The notes under the pieces: model-generated
What the model saw: only the letters and a program-made list of their open reading frames with translations
Told to the model about the DNA's origin: nothing
Databases searched by the model: none
Translations under genes and position numbers: made by a program
Source: Coriobacteriia bacterium
GTDB taxonomy: Bacteria; Actinomycetota; Coriobacteriia; Anaerosomatales; JAAXUF01
Assembly: GCA_013334745.1 (NCBI GenBank)
Contig: JAAXWY010000005.1
Span: 1-64,000, forward strand
Length of the DNA: 64,000 bases
Direction: 5' to 3'
In this document: piece by piece, positions 16,534 through 25,001 of the stretch
Layout of the letters: the number at the start of each line of letters is the position of its first letter
How positions within the stretch are numbered: the first letter of the stretch is position 1

Positions 16534-18024
16534 ATGCCGTACATTCTCGCGCTCGACCAGGGAACCACGAGCACGCGCTCGATCGTCTTCGACGGTGACG
16601 GCGTGCGTCTGGCGCAGTCGCAGATCGCCCTCGAGCAGATCTTCCCGAAGCCCGGTTGGGTCGAGCACGACGCGAACCTCATCTGGAGCAATCAGCTTGA
16701 GACCGCACGCGAGGCCATCGAGCACGCTGGCATCGACCCGGACGAGCTGTGCGCCATCGGGGTCACCAACCAGCGCGAGACCGTCGTCATCTGGAACCGC
16801 GCGACCGGCGAGCCGATTCACAACGCAATCGTGTGGCAGGACCGTCGCACCTCTGCCGCGTGTGACCTGCTCATGGCGGCGGGTCACGACGAGTTCGTGC
16901 GTGACCGCACGGGGCTGGGCATCGACCCGTACTTCTCGGCGACGAAGATCGCGTGGATGCTCGACGAGGTCGAGGGCGCTCGGGAGGCGGCCGAGCGTGG
17001 CGAACTCGCATGCGGCACCATCGACTGCTGGCTCGTGTACAACCTCACGGGCGGGCGCGTGCACGTCACAGACATCACGAACGCGTCTCGCACACTGCTC
17101 ATGAACATCGAGACCGGGGAGTGGGACGAGGAGCTGTGCGCCGTGTTCCGCGTGGTGCCCGGCATGCTGCCGCGCATCGTGCGTTCCGCCGAGGTCGTGG
17201 GGGAGAGCGACGAGGCGCTACTTGGCGCTGCGGTTCCGATCGCGGGCATCTGCGGCGACCAGCAGGCGGCGCTCGTGGGCAACGGCTGCTTCGAGGCCGG
17301 CGACGCGAAGGCGACGTTCGGCACCGGCGTGTTCGCGCTCATGCACACGGGCAGCAAGCGCGTGCGGTCCAAGAGCCTCGCGACGACCGTCCCAGCCCGC
17401 ACCGGCGACGCGATCGAGTACGCACTCGAGGGCTCCATCTTCATGGGAGGCGCCGTGGTGCAGTGGCTCGTCGAGGGGCTCGAACTGGGTGCGACTCCGG
17501 CCGAGGTCCAGGCGCTCGCAGAGAGCGTGCCCGACTCCGGCGGCGTGGTGCTCGTGCCGGCACTCACGGGCTTGGGCGCGCCGCTGTGGGATCCATACGC
17601 TCGTGGTGCGATGTTCGGGCTCACACGCGGCGCCACGCGCGCACACATCGCGCGCGCCGGCATGGAGGCCATCCCGCTGCAGGTCATGGATCTTGTCGAC
17701 GCGATGGCGACCGACTCGGGTCATGCGATGCCGGCGCTGCGCGTCGACGGGGGAGTGACCGTCAACGAACTCGTCATGCAGACGCTCGCCGATCTGCTCG
17801 GCGTGCCGGTGAATCGGGCGCTCGTCGCCGAGTCGACCGCGCTGGGCGTGGCGTACCTTGCGGGCCTCGCCGTCGGCGTGTGGACGCAGCCGACGGACCT
17901 GCCGGCGCTCACGGGCGTCAGCCGGACCTTCGAGCCTGCGCCTGAGGCTGCAGCGCGCTTCGCCGACCTCAAGATCCGGTGGGCCGAAGCCGTTAAACGA
18001 TCGATGCGCTGGGAGCACGCATAA
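16534..18024 (+). CDS. glpK: Glycerol kinase
   Basis: Phosphorylates glycerol to glycerol-3-phosphate. 496 residues, standard length. LALDQGTTSTRSIVFD opens the FGGY N-domain; VWQDRRTS and GICGDQQAAL follow, and the C-domain has RVDGGVTVNELVMQ and ESTALGVAYLAGLA. GGGAGG lies just before ATG 16534. No glpF or glpD is adjacent, so it probably serves glycerol salvage or lipid precursor supply. Confidence 0.97.
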   Translation: MPYILALDQGTTSTRSIVFDGDGVRLAQSQIALEQIFPKPGWVEHDANLIWSNQLETAREAIEHAGIDPDELCAIGVTNQRETVVIWNRATGEPIHNAIVWQDRRTSAACDLLMAAGHDEFVRDRTGLGIDPYFSATKIAWMLDEVEGAREAAERGELACGTIDCWLVYNLTGGRVHVTDITNASRTLLMNIETGEWDEELCAVFRVVPGMLPRIVRSAEVVGESDEALLGAAVPIAGICGDQQAALVGNGCFEAGDAKATFGTGVFALMHTGSKRVRSKSLATTVPARTGDAIEYALEGSIFMGGAVVQWLVEGLELGATPAEVQALAESVPDSGGVVLVPALTGLGAPLWDPYARGAMFGLTRGATRAHIARAGMEAIPLQVMDLVDAMATDSGHAMPALRVDGGVTVNELVMQTLADLLGVPVNRALVAESTALGVAYLAGLAVGVWTQPTDLPALTGVSRTFEPAPEAAARFADLKIRWAEAVKRSMRWEHA

Positions 18025-18093
18025 AGACCGTTCTTGGGTAGAGTACTCATGCACCGGCAGGTGAGCGCATGCTCATGACGAGAGGAAGATGAC

Positions 18094-18525
18094 GTGAAGT
18101 ATGGACCGGTCGACATAGTCGTCTTGGCGACGGGTGAGCCGCGGTTTGAGGGGGCCATCGTGGCCGAACTCGAGAGGCTTGCCGGCGCCGGGATCGTTCG
18201 CGTACTGGACGCGATGCTGCTCGTGATGGATGCCGACGGCGTAGTGCACGGACTCGACATCGAGGACCTGCCCGCCGAGCAGAAGGCGATGCTGGGGTTC
18301 ATCGAGACCGATACGCGCGGGCTGTTCGACGCCGAGGACTCGGCGGCTCTGGCCGAGGGCATGGTTCCCGGCTCGGCGATCGTGGCTGTTGCGATCGAGA
18401 ACACGTGGGCTGTCGGGCTCATGAACGCGGCGATCGAAGCGGGTGCCGAGATCGCGCTGTCCACCCGAATCCCCGCAGTAGCCGTTGAAGATGCGCTCGC
18501 CGCCGCTGCGGCGCGTGCTGAGTAG
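18094..18525 (+). CDS. DUF6325-like protein
   Basis: 143-residue soluble protein resembling the actinobacterial DUF6325 family: KYGPVDIVVLATGEPRF at the N-terminus, a helix with ELERLAGAGIVRVLDA, and PGSAIVAVAIENTWAVGL near the middle. No enzyme motif seen. It lies 10 bp ahead of a SHOCT-domain gene; such pairs are common in envelope-stress neighbourhoods, but the function is unknown. GTG 18094 has GAGGAAG upstream. Confidence 0.75.
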   Translation: MKYGPVDIVVLATGEPRFEGAIVAELERLAGAGIVRVLDAMLLVMDADGVVHGLDIEDLPAEQKAMLGFIETDTRGLFDAEDSAALAEGMVPGSAIVAVAIENTWAVGLMNAAIEAGAEIALSTRIPAVAVEDALAAAAARAE

Positions 18526-18535
18526 GAGGCAGACG

Positions 18536-18862
18536 ATGGGACTTCTCGGAACAGTGGCTCGCACAGCGGTCATCTCGGGTACGGCACAAGCGACGGCGAA
18601 CGCGGTCAACCGGCGCCAGGCCCAGAAGAACGTCGACGCGTATGCGAACGCGGCGAACCAATATCAGGCGCAGGCGCAGCAGCCCGCGCAGGTCTCGGCC
18701 GTACCCACGGGTGGCGGCATGGCCGTCGGCGTCCCCGGTGGCCAGGCCGGACCCGGCGAGGACATGATCAGCCAGCTCGAGCGCCTCGCGGCACTCAAGG
18801 CGCAAGGAATCCTGACCGACGAGGAGTTCGCGGCTCAGAAGGCGCGGATACTCGCGGGTTAG
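18536..18862 (+). CDS. SHOCT-domain protein
   Basis: 108-residue protein. The N-terminus is a short Ala-rich helix (TVARTAVISGTAQATANAVN), followed by a Gln/Ala-rich linker and a C-terminal SHOCT motif (QLERLAALKAQGILTDEEF). SHOCT domains mediate oligomerisation; no catalytic function. ATG 18536 with AGGAGG upstream is chosen over starts inside the DUF6325 gene. Probably co-transcribed with it. Confidence 0.85.
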   Translation: MGLLGTVARTAVISGTAQATANAVNRRQAQKNVDAYANAANQYQAQAQQPAQVSAVPTGGGMAVGVPGGQAGPGEDMISQLERLAALKAQGILTDEEFAAQKARILAG

Positions 18863-18884
18863 GCACGCGAACACGTAGAATCAC

Positions 18885-18918
18885 GACGGGCTGCCCGCAT
18901 CAGCGCAGGCGGCCCGTC
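18885..18918 (+). terminator. Hairpin after the SHOCT gene
   Basis: GACGGGCTGCC (18885-18895) pairs with GGCGGCCCGTC (18908-18918), 11 pairs with one G-U and a 12-base loop. No T-run follows, so termination strength is uncertain. Confidence 0.45.
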
Positions 18919-18944
18919 TGCGATGTGAAGGGAGGGCGGTCGGC

Positions 18945-20213
18945 ATGCAGGACACGTGGGTACTACCGGCGTTTGCGCTGCTGTTGCTGGCCTATGCCGC
19001 GTTCTCGGCGAAGCTGGCCGACTCGCCGCTCTCGCCCGCGATCGTCTTCACCGCCGTAGGCGTGTTGCTCGGCCCGCTGGTGCTCAGCATCGCGAACGTG
19101 CGACTCGAGGTTGAGAGCATCAAGCTGCTCGCCGAAGTCACGTTGTCGATCGCGCTGTTCACGGATGCCGCGCGCATCAACCTCCTCTCGCTTGAGCGGC
19201 AACTCTCGCTCCCGGGGAGGCTGCTCGGCGTCGGACTGCCGCTCACCATCGCTCTGGGCATGGGCGTCGCCGTTCTCGTCTTCCCGAACATGCTGCTCGT
19301 CGAGGCCGCGCTTGTCGCGATCATCCTTGCGCCGACTGACGCCGCGCTCGGCCAGAAGGTCGTCACCGACCCGTCGGTTCCGGCCTCGGTGCGGCAGGGG
19401 CTCAACGTCGAGAGCGGCTTGAACGACGGCATCGCGGTGCCGTTCTACCTCCTCGCACTCGAGATAGCGAAGGCGGAGCTGACCGGTCGCCCCGTGATGG
19501 AGTTCCTCGGGCTGGCTGCCGAGCAGATCGGGCTTGGTCTCGTGGCGGGACTCATCGGCGGTGCGATCGGTGGTGCGGTCATCCGCTGGGCCGACAGCCG
19601 CGGGGACGTCGAGGCGGGCTGGCGACAGCTCGTGATGTTCGCGGCAGCCGCGCTCGCGTACGGGCTGGGGCTTTCACTCGGCGGCAGCGTATTCATCGCG
19701 ACGTTCACCGGCGGCGTGGCGTTCGCCGCGGTCTCCAAGCGCTCCAGCCTCCAGCTCGCTCACTTCTCCGAGCAGGCCGGTGCGGTCCTCTCGGCGATGA
19801 CGTTCACGGCGTTCGGGCTGGTTGGCGTCGCCTACTTCCTTCCAAAGGTGACGTGGCCGATCATCGCCTACGCGCTTCTGAGCCTGACCGTCATTCGGAT
19901 GGGGCCGGTCGCGCTCGCGCTGCTGGGTACGGGCACCAAGCTGCCAACGGTCGGGTTCATCGGCTGGTTCGGACCTCGGGGGCTGGCGTCCATCGTCTTC
20001 GGGCTGGGACTCGTCGAGTTCGGCCTGGTCCACAGCGCCGAGGTGCTCACCGTCATCTTCACGACGGTGTTGCTGAGCATCGTGGCGCACGGGCTGAGCG
20101 CTCCGCCGCTGACCAAGCGCTACTCCGCGTGGTATGACTCGTTCTCCGAGAAGCCCGCCGCTGAGGGCAAGCAGGTCGTTGCCGGCAGGACGCGTCTGGG
20201 TATCGACCCGTAG
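18945..20213 (+). CDS. CPA1-family Na+/H+ antiporter
   Basis: 422-residue membrane protein with about 12 hydrophobic segments. It exchanges monovalent cations for protons. The typical CPA1 core is visible: LAPTDAALGQKVVTDPSVP and then LNVESGLNDGIAVPFYLLAL, where the Asn-Asp region lies in the ion site. The C-terminal cytosolic tail is short (about 30 residues) without regulatory domains. ATG 18945 has GAAGGGAGGG ahead. It resembles NhaP more than NhaA. Confidence 0.9.
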   Translation: MQDTWVLPAFALLLLAYAAFSAKLADSPLSPAIVFTAVGVLLGPLVLSIANVRLEVESIKLLAEVTLSIALFTDAARINLLSLERQLSLPGRLLGVGLPLTIALGMGVAVLVFPNMLLVEAALVAIILAPTDAALGQKVVTDPSVPASVRQGLNVESGLNDGIAVPFYLLALEIAKAELTGRPVMEFLGLAAEQIGLGLVAGLIGGAIGGAVIRWADSRGDVEAGWRQLVMFAAAALAYGLGLSLGGSVFIATFTGGVAFAAVSKRSSLQLAHFSEQAGAVLSAMTFTAFGLVGVAYFLPKVTWPIIAYALLSLTVIRMGPVALALLGTGTKLPTVGFIGWFGPRGLASIVFGLGLVEFGLVHSAEVLTVIFTTVLLSIVAHGLSAPPLTKRYSAWYDSFSEKPAAEGKQVVAGRTRLGIDP

Positions 20214-20317
20214 AGCAGGGGTTTCGCTCGACGGTTGGGGCGTACTCGCATACGCTGGGGGCGCCGATTGGGCGGGAGCGCCCTGGACGAAAGACAATCC
20301 ACAAGAGGGGAATCTTC

Positions 20318-21469
20318 ATGGCCAAACTCAGTGACCGCCTTCGCAGCGCGGGCAGCCAGTTTTCGAGCGGGGGATCGGCCTTCATGCCGGGCTGGATACT
20401 CAGCGCGGGCGTCGCGGGCTGGTCGTTCATTGGCGTCGTCGGGGCGCTGGTTATCATCGCTGCGTTCGTGGGCGCCAGCTCGAGCATCTCTGTGCCGCTG
20501 ATCCTCGCCATCGTCATAGGCATGATCGCCTACCCGCTTGTCGAGAAGATGGTCGCCCGCGGCGTACCGGTTGCCGCCGCCGCCACGCTCGTGCTGCTGT
20601 TCCTTGCCGTCGTGGTTGGTATCGCCACCTGGGTGACGATCTCCGGGGTCATCTCGCAGTGGCCGAGCATCAACGAGCAGATTCACAAGGGCCTGACTCA
20701 TGCCGCCGAGGGTCTGCAGGCGATCGGTATCGACGGCAACAAGCTTAAGGACAGCATCACGTCGCCCCAAGGCGCGACCAGCGCCGCCTCCGCCGCGTCC
20801 GGTGGTATCGCCTCGTGGCTTGGCTCGGCGGTCGCGAGTAGCCTCTCGAGCATCTTCGCGCTGTTCTTCGGCCTGTTCATGAGCGCCGTGCTGCTCTTCT
20901 ACGTGCTCACCGACTTCCCCAACATCGCGAAATGGATCGGCGGGCACATGGGTGGCCTGCCGGTCGAGGTGGGCACCGGCATCGTCGGCGACGCCGTCTC
21001 CGCAATGCGGGGCTACTTCCGAGCCACCACCATTACCGGCGTCGTCGTGTCGGTCGTCATCGGTGCGGCAATGCTGCTCATGGGGATCCCGCTCGCAGGC
21101 GCGGTCGCGATCGTGACGTTCCTGACCTGCTACATCCCGTTCTTTGGGGCGATCATCTCGGGTGCATTCGCGTTCTTCGTCGCGCTCGGGTCGGGTGGAC
21201 TGACGCAGGCGGTGGCAATACTCGTGGTTGTGCTCGTCGCGCAGAACCTGCTCCAGACCATCATCAACGCCCGCGTGATGGGTGACTCGCTGAACCTGAG
21301 TCCGCTGGTCGTGCTCGTCGTGACGATGTTGGGCGGCACGTTCGGTGGCCTGCTCGGCGCGGCGCTTGCTGCGCCGGTTGCAGCACTGCTCATCTCGGCG
21401 GGTAAGCGGCTGTCCTCGGTCGAATTCGAGGACATCGACGCCGATCCTGTCGTGCCATCGGAGGCATAA
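20318..21469 (+). CDS. AI-2E family transporter
   Basis: 383-residue membrane protein with about eight hydrophobic segments and a soluble middle part (about 120-175). The family signature near the C-terminus is present: NLLQTIINARVMGDSLNLSPL and then TMLGGTFGGLLGAALAAPVAA. Members export diverse substrates or exchange Na+/H+; the autoinducer-2 role holds only for a few, so the substrate is open. ATG 20318 follows AGAGGGGAA. The next gene starts 18 bp later. Confidence 0.9.
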   Translation: MAKLSDRLRSAGSQFSSGGSAFMPGWILSAGVAGWSFIGVVGALVIIAAFVGASSSISVPLILAIVIGMIAYPLVEKMVARGVPVAAAATLVLLFLAVVVGIATWVTISGVISQWPSINEQIHKGLTHAAEGLQAIGIDGNKLKDSITSPQGATSAASAASGGIASWLGSAVASSLSSIFALFFGLFMSAVLLFYVLTDFPNIAKWIGGHMGGLPVEVGTGIVGDAVSAMRGYFRATTITGVVVSVVIGAAMLLMGIPLAGAVAIVTFLTCYIPFFGAIISGAFAFFVALGSGGLTQAVAILVVVLVAQNLLQTIINARVMGDSLNLSPLVVLVVTMLGGTFGGLLGAALAAPVAALLISAGKRLSSVEFEDIDADPVVPSEA

Positions 21470-21487
21470 CCCGGGGGCAACGCCACA

Positions 21488-22348
21488 ATGATCGGCATTG
21501 CGGGTCAGCTCAAGATCGTGGTTCTGGTGCTCGCGGGCTGGGTCATGGCCGTGTGGGCATGCGGCGCGGTCTACATCGTGGTTACCTACATCGAGGCCAC
21601 GCGGCACATCCCGCATCGCTCTGCGCTCGATACCGCGCGCTCCGTCCTGCGGGAGTGTTGGTGCGTCGCGTGGAGCCAGCCGCTGCTGCCACTGTTCCAG
21701 ATCGCGGGCGAGCGCCTAAGCGGCAGCGGGCGGTCGGGCACGCCGATCGTGCTCGTGCATGGCTACTGCCAGAACCGCGTCGACTTCCTTTACCTCGCAC
21801 ACCGACTGCGCAACGCCGGCTGCGGACCTATCCACGCGTGCAACTTCTTCTGGCCGCAGCCGCTTGAAGCGTCCGCCGAGACTGTGGTGCGGTTCGTCGA
21901 GCGCATCCGCGAGGTAACCGGCGCCGAGCAGGTCGATCTGCTGACGCACTCCTCGGGAGGCTTGCTCGCGCTCGACGTGCTCGAGAAGCATCCGCACTGG
22001 GTGCGGCGCACCTGCGTCATCGCCATCCCATGGCGCGGTGTGACGTGGACGGGGCCGGTCATCGGGCGCGCCGGGTCGCAACTGCGCGCCGATTCGCTCT
22101 ACACACGCAGTCGCCCGCACCAGATCATGGGCGGCCCGGTGCTCTCGATCTACTCGGCGCACGACAATCTGGTGCACCCGCCCGAGACCTCGCGAGTCGC
22201 GGGTCCATTCGTCAGCGCGCGCGAGGTCGAGAACCTCGGGCATCTGGCGATACTGTTCGATCGTACGGTGGGCGATGCCGTGTGCGAGTTCCTGCTGGCG
22301 CCGGATGAGGTGACCGGGGCCGCGGAAGCAGCCTCACCTGCCGAGTAG
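21488..22348 (+). CDS. Alpha/beta hydrolase, lipase-like, with N-terminal membrane anchor
   Basis: 286 residues. A hydrophobic segment (about 8-36) anchors the protein. The hydrolase part has the oxyanion motif VLVHGYCQNR and the nucleophile elbow THSSGG, where Thr replaces the usual first Gly; SAHDNLV and GHLAIL supply the likely Asp and His. It resembles triacylglycerol lipase or acetyltransferase-like esterases. Substrate unknown. Its last 15 bases overlap the convergent double-hydrolase gene. Confidence 0.82.
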   Translation: MIGIAGQLKIVVLVLAGWVMAVWACGAVYIVVTYIEATRHIPHRSALDTARSVLRECWCVAWSQPLLPLFQIAGERLSGSGRSGTPIVLVHGYCQNRVDFLYLAHRLRNAGCGPIHACNFFWPQPLEASAETVVRFVERIREVTGAEQVDLLTHSSGGLLALDVLEKHPHWVRRTCVIAIPWRGVTWTGPVIGRAGSQLRADSLYTRSRPHQIMGGPVLSIYSAHDNLVHPPETSRVAGPFVSAREVENLGHLAILFDRTVGDAVCEFLLAPDEVTGAAEAASPAE

Positions 22349-24523
22349 CTCCCGGACCCGCCGGGCCGCGTCGCGCCGAAGCGAGACGACGTAGGCGACC
22401 AGCGACACGCCGCTCAGTCCCAAGTACAGCGCGAGCGACAGGCGCAGTATGCGCCGCCCGTGGGTGGGACCGAAGACGATGGACAGCGCCGTCACCACTC
22501 CGATGAGCCCGCCGGCGTACAGCAGCCAGCGCGGGCGGGCGGACTGCTCGACCCGCATCGCCATGTAGAGATCCGCTGCGCCGCGCGCCATCGCATACAC
22601 GGCGACGCTCACGCCGAAGAAGCGCCGGCCGAGGGCAGGGTCAGCGAACAGCGTCCCCGCGAGGGCGAGTCCTGCGAGCCCCATCAGCAGCGTCGGGAGC
22701 GCGGTCGTTGTGAACGTGTAGCGCGTGCCGCTTGTCTTGCGCCCCATGGTGAGCGCACCGACAACCGCGCTGGCCGAGGCGAGAGCGACCCACAACGCGA
22801 ACCCGAGCGTCAGCCGCGTCTCGTTGAGCGGATGCAAGATGAGAATGAGCGCCGCCGCTGCAAGGTTGAGCACGCCTGACCGCAAGAGCGCGTTCTCGAT
22901 GCCACCAAGCGCGCGCCCGAGGGGGTCGGCGTCGGGCCGCAAGGGTGCGGGGGAGAGTCGCTGCGCGAGCGCGATGCCGTCCGCGTCGCCGGGCTCGATG
23001 GCGCGCACGGCCTCGACCGGCTTCTCGGCGGGTATGCCGCGGCCGCCTTGGACGATACCGACATCGAATCCGTCGCGGGTCGCGCACGTCCGCTCGATGA
23101 AGCCACGTGGCGTCAGTGAGTCTTCGGCCGCGAGCACGAAGCGCACGGGCGGCGGTACCTGGCCGAGAAGTGCGGCGGCGTCGGTGGCGAGCACGCCGTT
23201 CTCGAGCGAGCGGACGATGGGCACGAGGCGCTGCTCGGCCGCCTCCGCCGCGCGACCAGTCGCGCGCTGCTCCTCGCCGATCCGGCGGGCGACATCGCGC
23301 AGGGCGAGAACGCGGGCCGACTGCTCGGTATGCGCCAGGTCGTCGACCGCCTCGCCCGGCTCGAGCATGATCGGCGAGAAGGCGATCACGCCGGCGCTGC
23401 GAGCGGGGACGGTCGCAGAGCAGTCGAGCGCGACCGTCGCGCCGAAGCCGTCGCCGGCGAAGCGGACGGCGACATCGGAGCCCCACAGCGAGCTCACGGT
23501 GCCGAGCACCGCCGCGACATGGTCAGCGAGCGTGTAGTGCATGGCGAGCGGAGCCGGCGAGTCGCCGAAGCCGAGCAGGTCCAGGACGGCGACATCGTTG
23601 TCGCGTGCAAGAATCTCGGCTGCCGGGATCCAGCGTTCCGAGGGCTCTTGGAGTGAGTGGAGCAGCACGAGCGGCTCGCCGGTACCGCCTCGCCAGGCGA
23701 CGTTGAGCACACGGACTTCGTCTCGCATGATCTCTTCGGCGATCTTCTCGGGCATGTTCCACAGCGTCATGTGGTCGGCAGCCAGGCCGTAGATGGGCCG
23801 GATCTCGAGATCCGGCTTGAGGCGCTTGAGCGCCGGCGCCTGTCCGATCTTCACGATGGCGTCACGCACACCGATCGCGTGGACGACTGGCATGGAGAGC
23901 CTGGGCAGGTCGTCGACCCAGGTCGCGGTGTTGATCGTGTTCGTGAGGTTCTTGCTCATGATGTCCCAGTGGGTGGGCAGATCCTCGGCGTGGAAGGCCT
24001 CCTTGAGTGCGGTTGCACCGACCCCGGTCGCCATCTTGTACAGGATCGAGTCCTTCTGCTTGGAACCGGCGAGCATCCCCCAGAGTCTCTGCGAGGCGAC
24101 CTCGTAGGCGTACTTGAGCCCGGTGTTCGAGACTCTGAGCGCCGATGGAGGCAGATAGAACGGCGCGTCAAGCAGGAAGAGCCGGCGAAGCCGGTGCGGG
24201 TAGGTCGACGCGTAACGCAGCGCGATGTCGCCGCCGAGCGAGTAGCCCGCGAGTAGGAACTCGTCGTCAACGCCGAGGTCGAGCAGTGTGTTCTCGATGA
24301 CGAGTGCGTGCTCGTCGGCGGAGTAGTCGATATCGAGCGGTTTGGGGCTCATCCCAAAGCCGAGCAGGTCAAATGCGACGAAGCGATAGCCCGGCCCGAT
24401 GGTGTCGATAACAGTGCGCCAGTCGCCGCCGTCTGAGTTGATGCCGTGCAGCATCACGATCGCCGGGCCGCTGCCCTCGTCGAAGTGCGCGTGGAGCCTG
24501 AGGCTGTTGATGTCGGTCGTCAC
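22334..24523 (-). CDS. Tandem alpha/beta hydrolase fused to a DUF308-like membrane domain
   Basis: 729 residues with an unusual order. Domain 1 (about 1-260) is a complete alpha/beta hydrolase: LHG at 25-27, nucleophile Ser95 in GYSLGG, and a late His in AADHMTLW. Domain 2 (about 265-520) repeats the fold (EPLVLLHSLQ, LDLLGFGDSP) but its elbow reads GDGFG, so the nucleophile serine is absent. Residues about 545-729 form roughly six membrane helices like HdeD/DUF308. GTG 24523 starts 4 bp after the stop of the small membrane gene and is probably translationally coupled to it. Substrate unknown; a membrane-lipid or ester target would fit the anchor. Confidence 0.8.
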   Translation of the reverse strand: MTTDINSLRLHAHFDEGSGPAIVMLHGINSDGGDWRTVIDTIGPGYRFVAFDLLGFGMSPKPLDIDYSADEHALVIENTLLDLGVDDEFLLAGYSLGGDIALRYASTYPHRLRRLFLLDAPFYLPPSALRVSNTGLKYAYEVASQRLWGMLAGSKQKDSILYKMATGVGATALKEAFHAEDLPTHWDIMSKNLTNTINTATWVDDLPRLSMPVVHAIGVRDAIVKIGQAPALKRLKPDLEIRPIYGLAADHMTLWNMPEKIAEEIMRDEVRVLNVAWRGGTGEPLVLLHSLQEPSERWIPAAEILARDNDVAVLDLLGFGDSPAPLAMHYTLADHVAAVLGTVSSLWGSDVAVRFAGDGFGATVALDCSATVPARSAGVIAFSPIMLEPGEAVDDLAHTEQSARVLALRDVARRIGEEQRATGRAAEAAEQRLVPIVRSLENGVLATDAAALLGQVPPPVRFVLAAEDSLTPRGFIERTCATRDGFDVGIVQGGRGIPAEKPVEAVRAIEPGDADGIALAQRLSPAPLRPDADPLGRALGGIENALLRSGVLNLAAAALILILHPLNETRLTLGFALWVALASASAVVGALTMGRKTSGTRYTFTTTALPTLLMGLAGLALAGTLFADPALGRRFFGVSVAVYAMARGAADLYMAMRVEQSARPRWLLYAGGLIGVVTALSIVFGPTHGRRILRLSLALYLGLSGVSLVAYVVSLRRDAARRVRELLGR

Positions 24524-24527
24524 GTGG

Positions 24528-24806
24528 TCAGTTCTTGGAGCGCGATTTCGACTTCGCGCCACCACCGTAGGTGCCGAGGTCGATGAAGAGGGCCAAAGCG
24601 AGCCACAGCCAGTCAAACCCGCCGATGCCGCCCGGGTAGACCATCACGTACATCAGCGTCGTCCACGGGACGAAGATGAGACCGAGAAGCGGCCACAGGA
24701 ATCCGTCGAACGTCCGGCCGATGCGGCCCGGCTGAAAGAGCCACCAGAGCACGAACGCGAAGCGCGGCGCGCCGGCGAGTATCGAGGCGAACAAGCAGCA
24801 GCCCAT
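24528..24806 (-). CDS. Small two-helix membrane protein
   Basis: 92 residues. Two hydrophobic segments (about 4-24 and 33-75, the latter broken by YPGGIGG) and a basic C-terminal tail rich in Lys and Ser. I do not recognise a family with an assigned function. ATG 24806 has GGGAGG 6 bases upstream; a longer reading frame upstream is Arg-rich and unlikely. It precedes the double-hydrolase gene by 4 bp and may be a partner in the membrane. Confidence 0.75.
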   Translation of the reverse strand: MGCCLFASILAGAPRFAFVLWWLFQPGRIGRTFDGFLWPLLGLIFVPWTTLMYVMVYPGGIGGFDWLWLALALFIDLGTYGGGAKSKSRSKN

Positions 24807-25001
24807 GGTGTTCCTCCCGGATTCTGCGCGCGGCGCGGCGGTTCGCCGACGCGACCCCTCCAACGGTCTGTACCCCGAGCGGGCGCCAAACGTGACTTTG
24901 CAGCCCGCTTCAGCGTAACCGTGCGCACGCCGTAGGGCGAGAGCGCTCGCCTCGGGTATTCTCATACAGATGGTCGGTCCGAGCGTAGCGAAGGAGTCCA
25001 C

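Noticed and set aside
20120-21616. 498-codon minus-strand frame across CPA1 end and AI-2E gene
   Set aside because: Asp/His/Arg-rich shadow without motifs; both plus-strand genes have complete family signatures.
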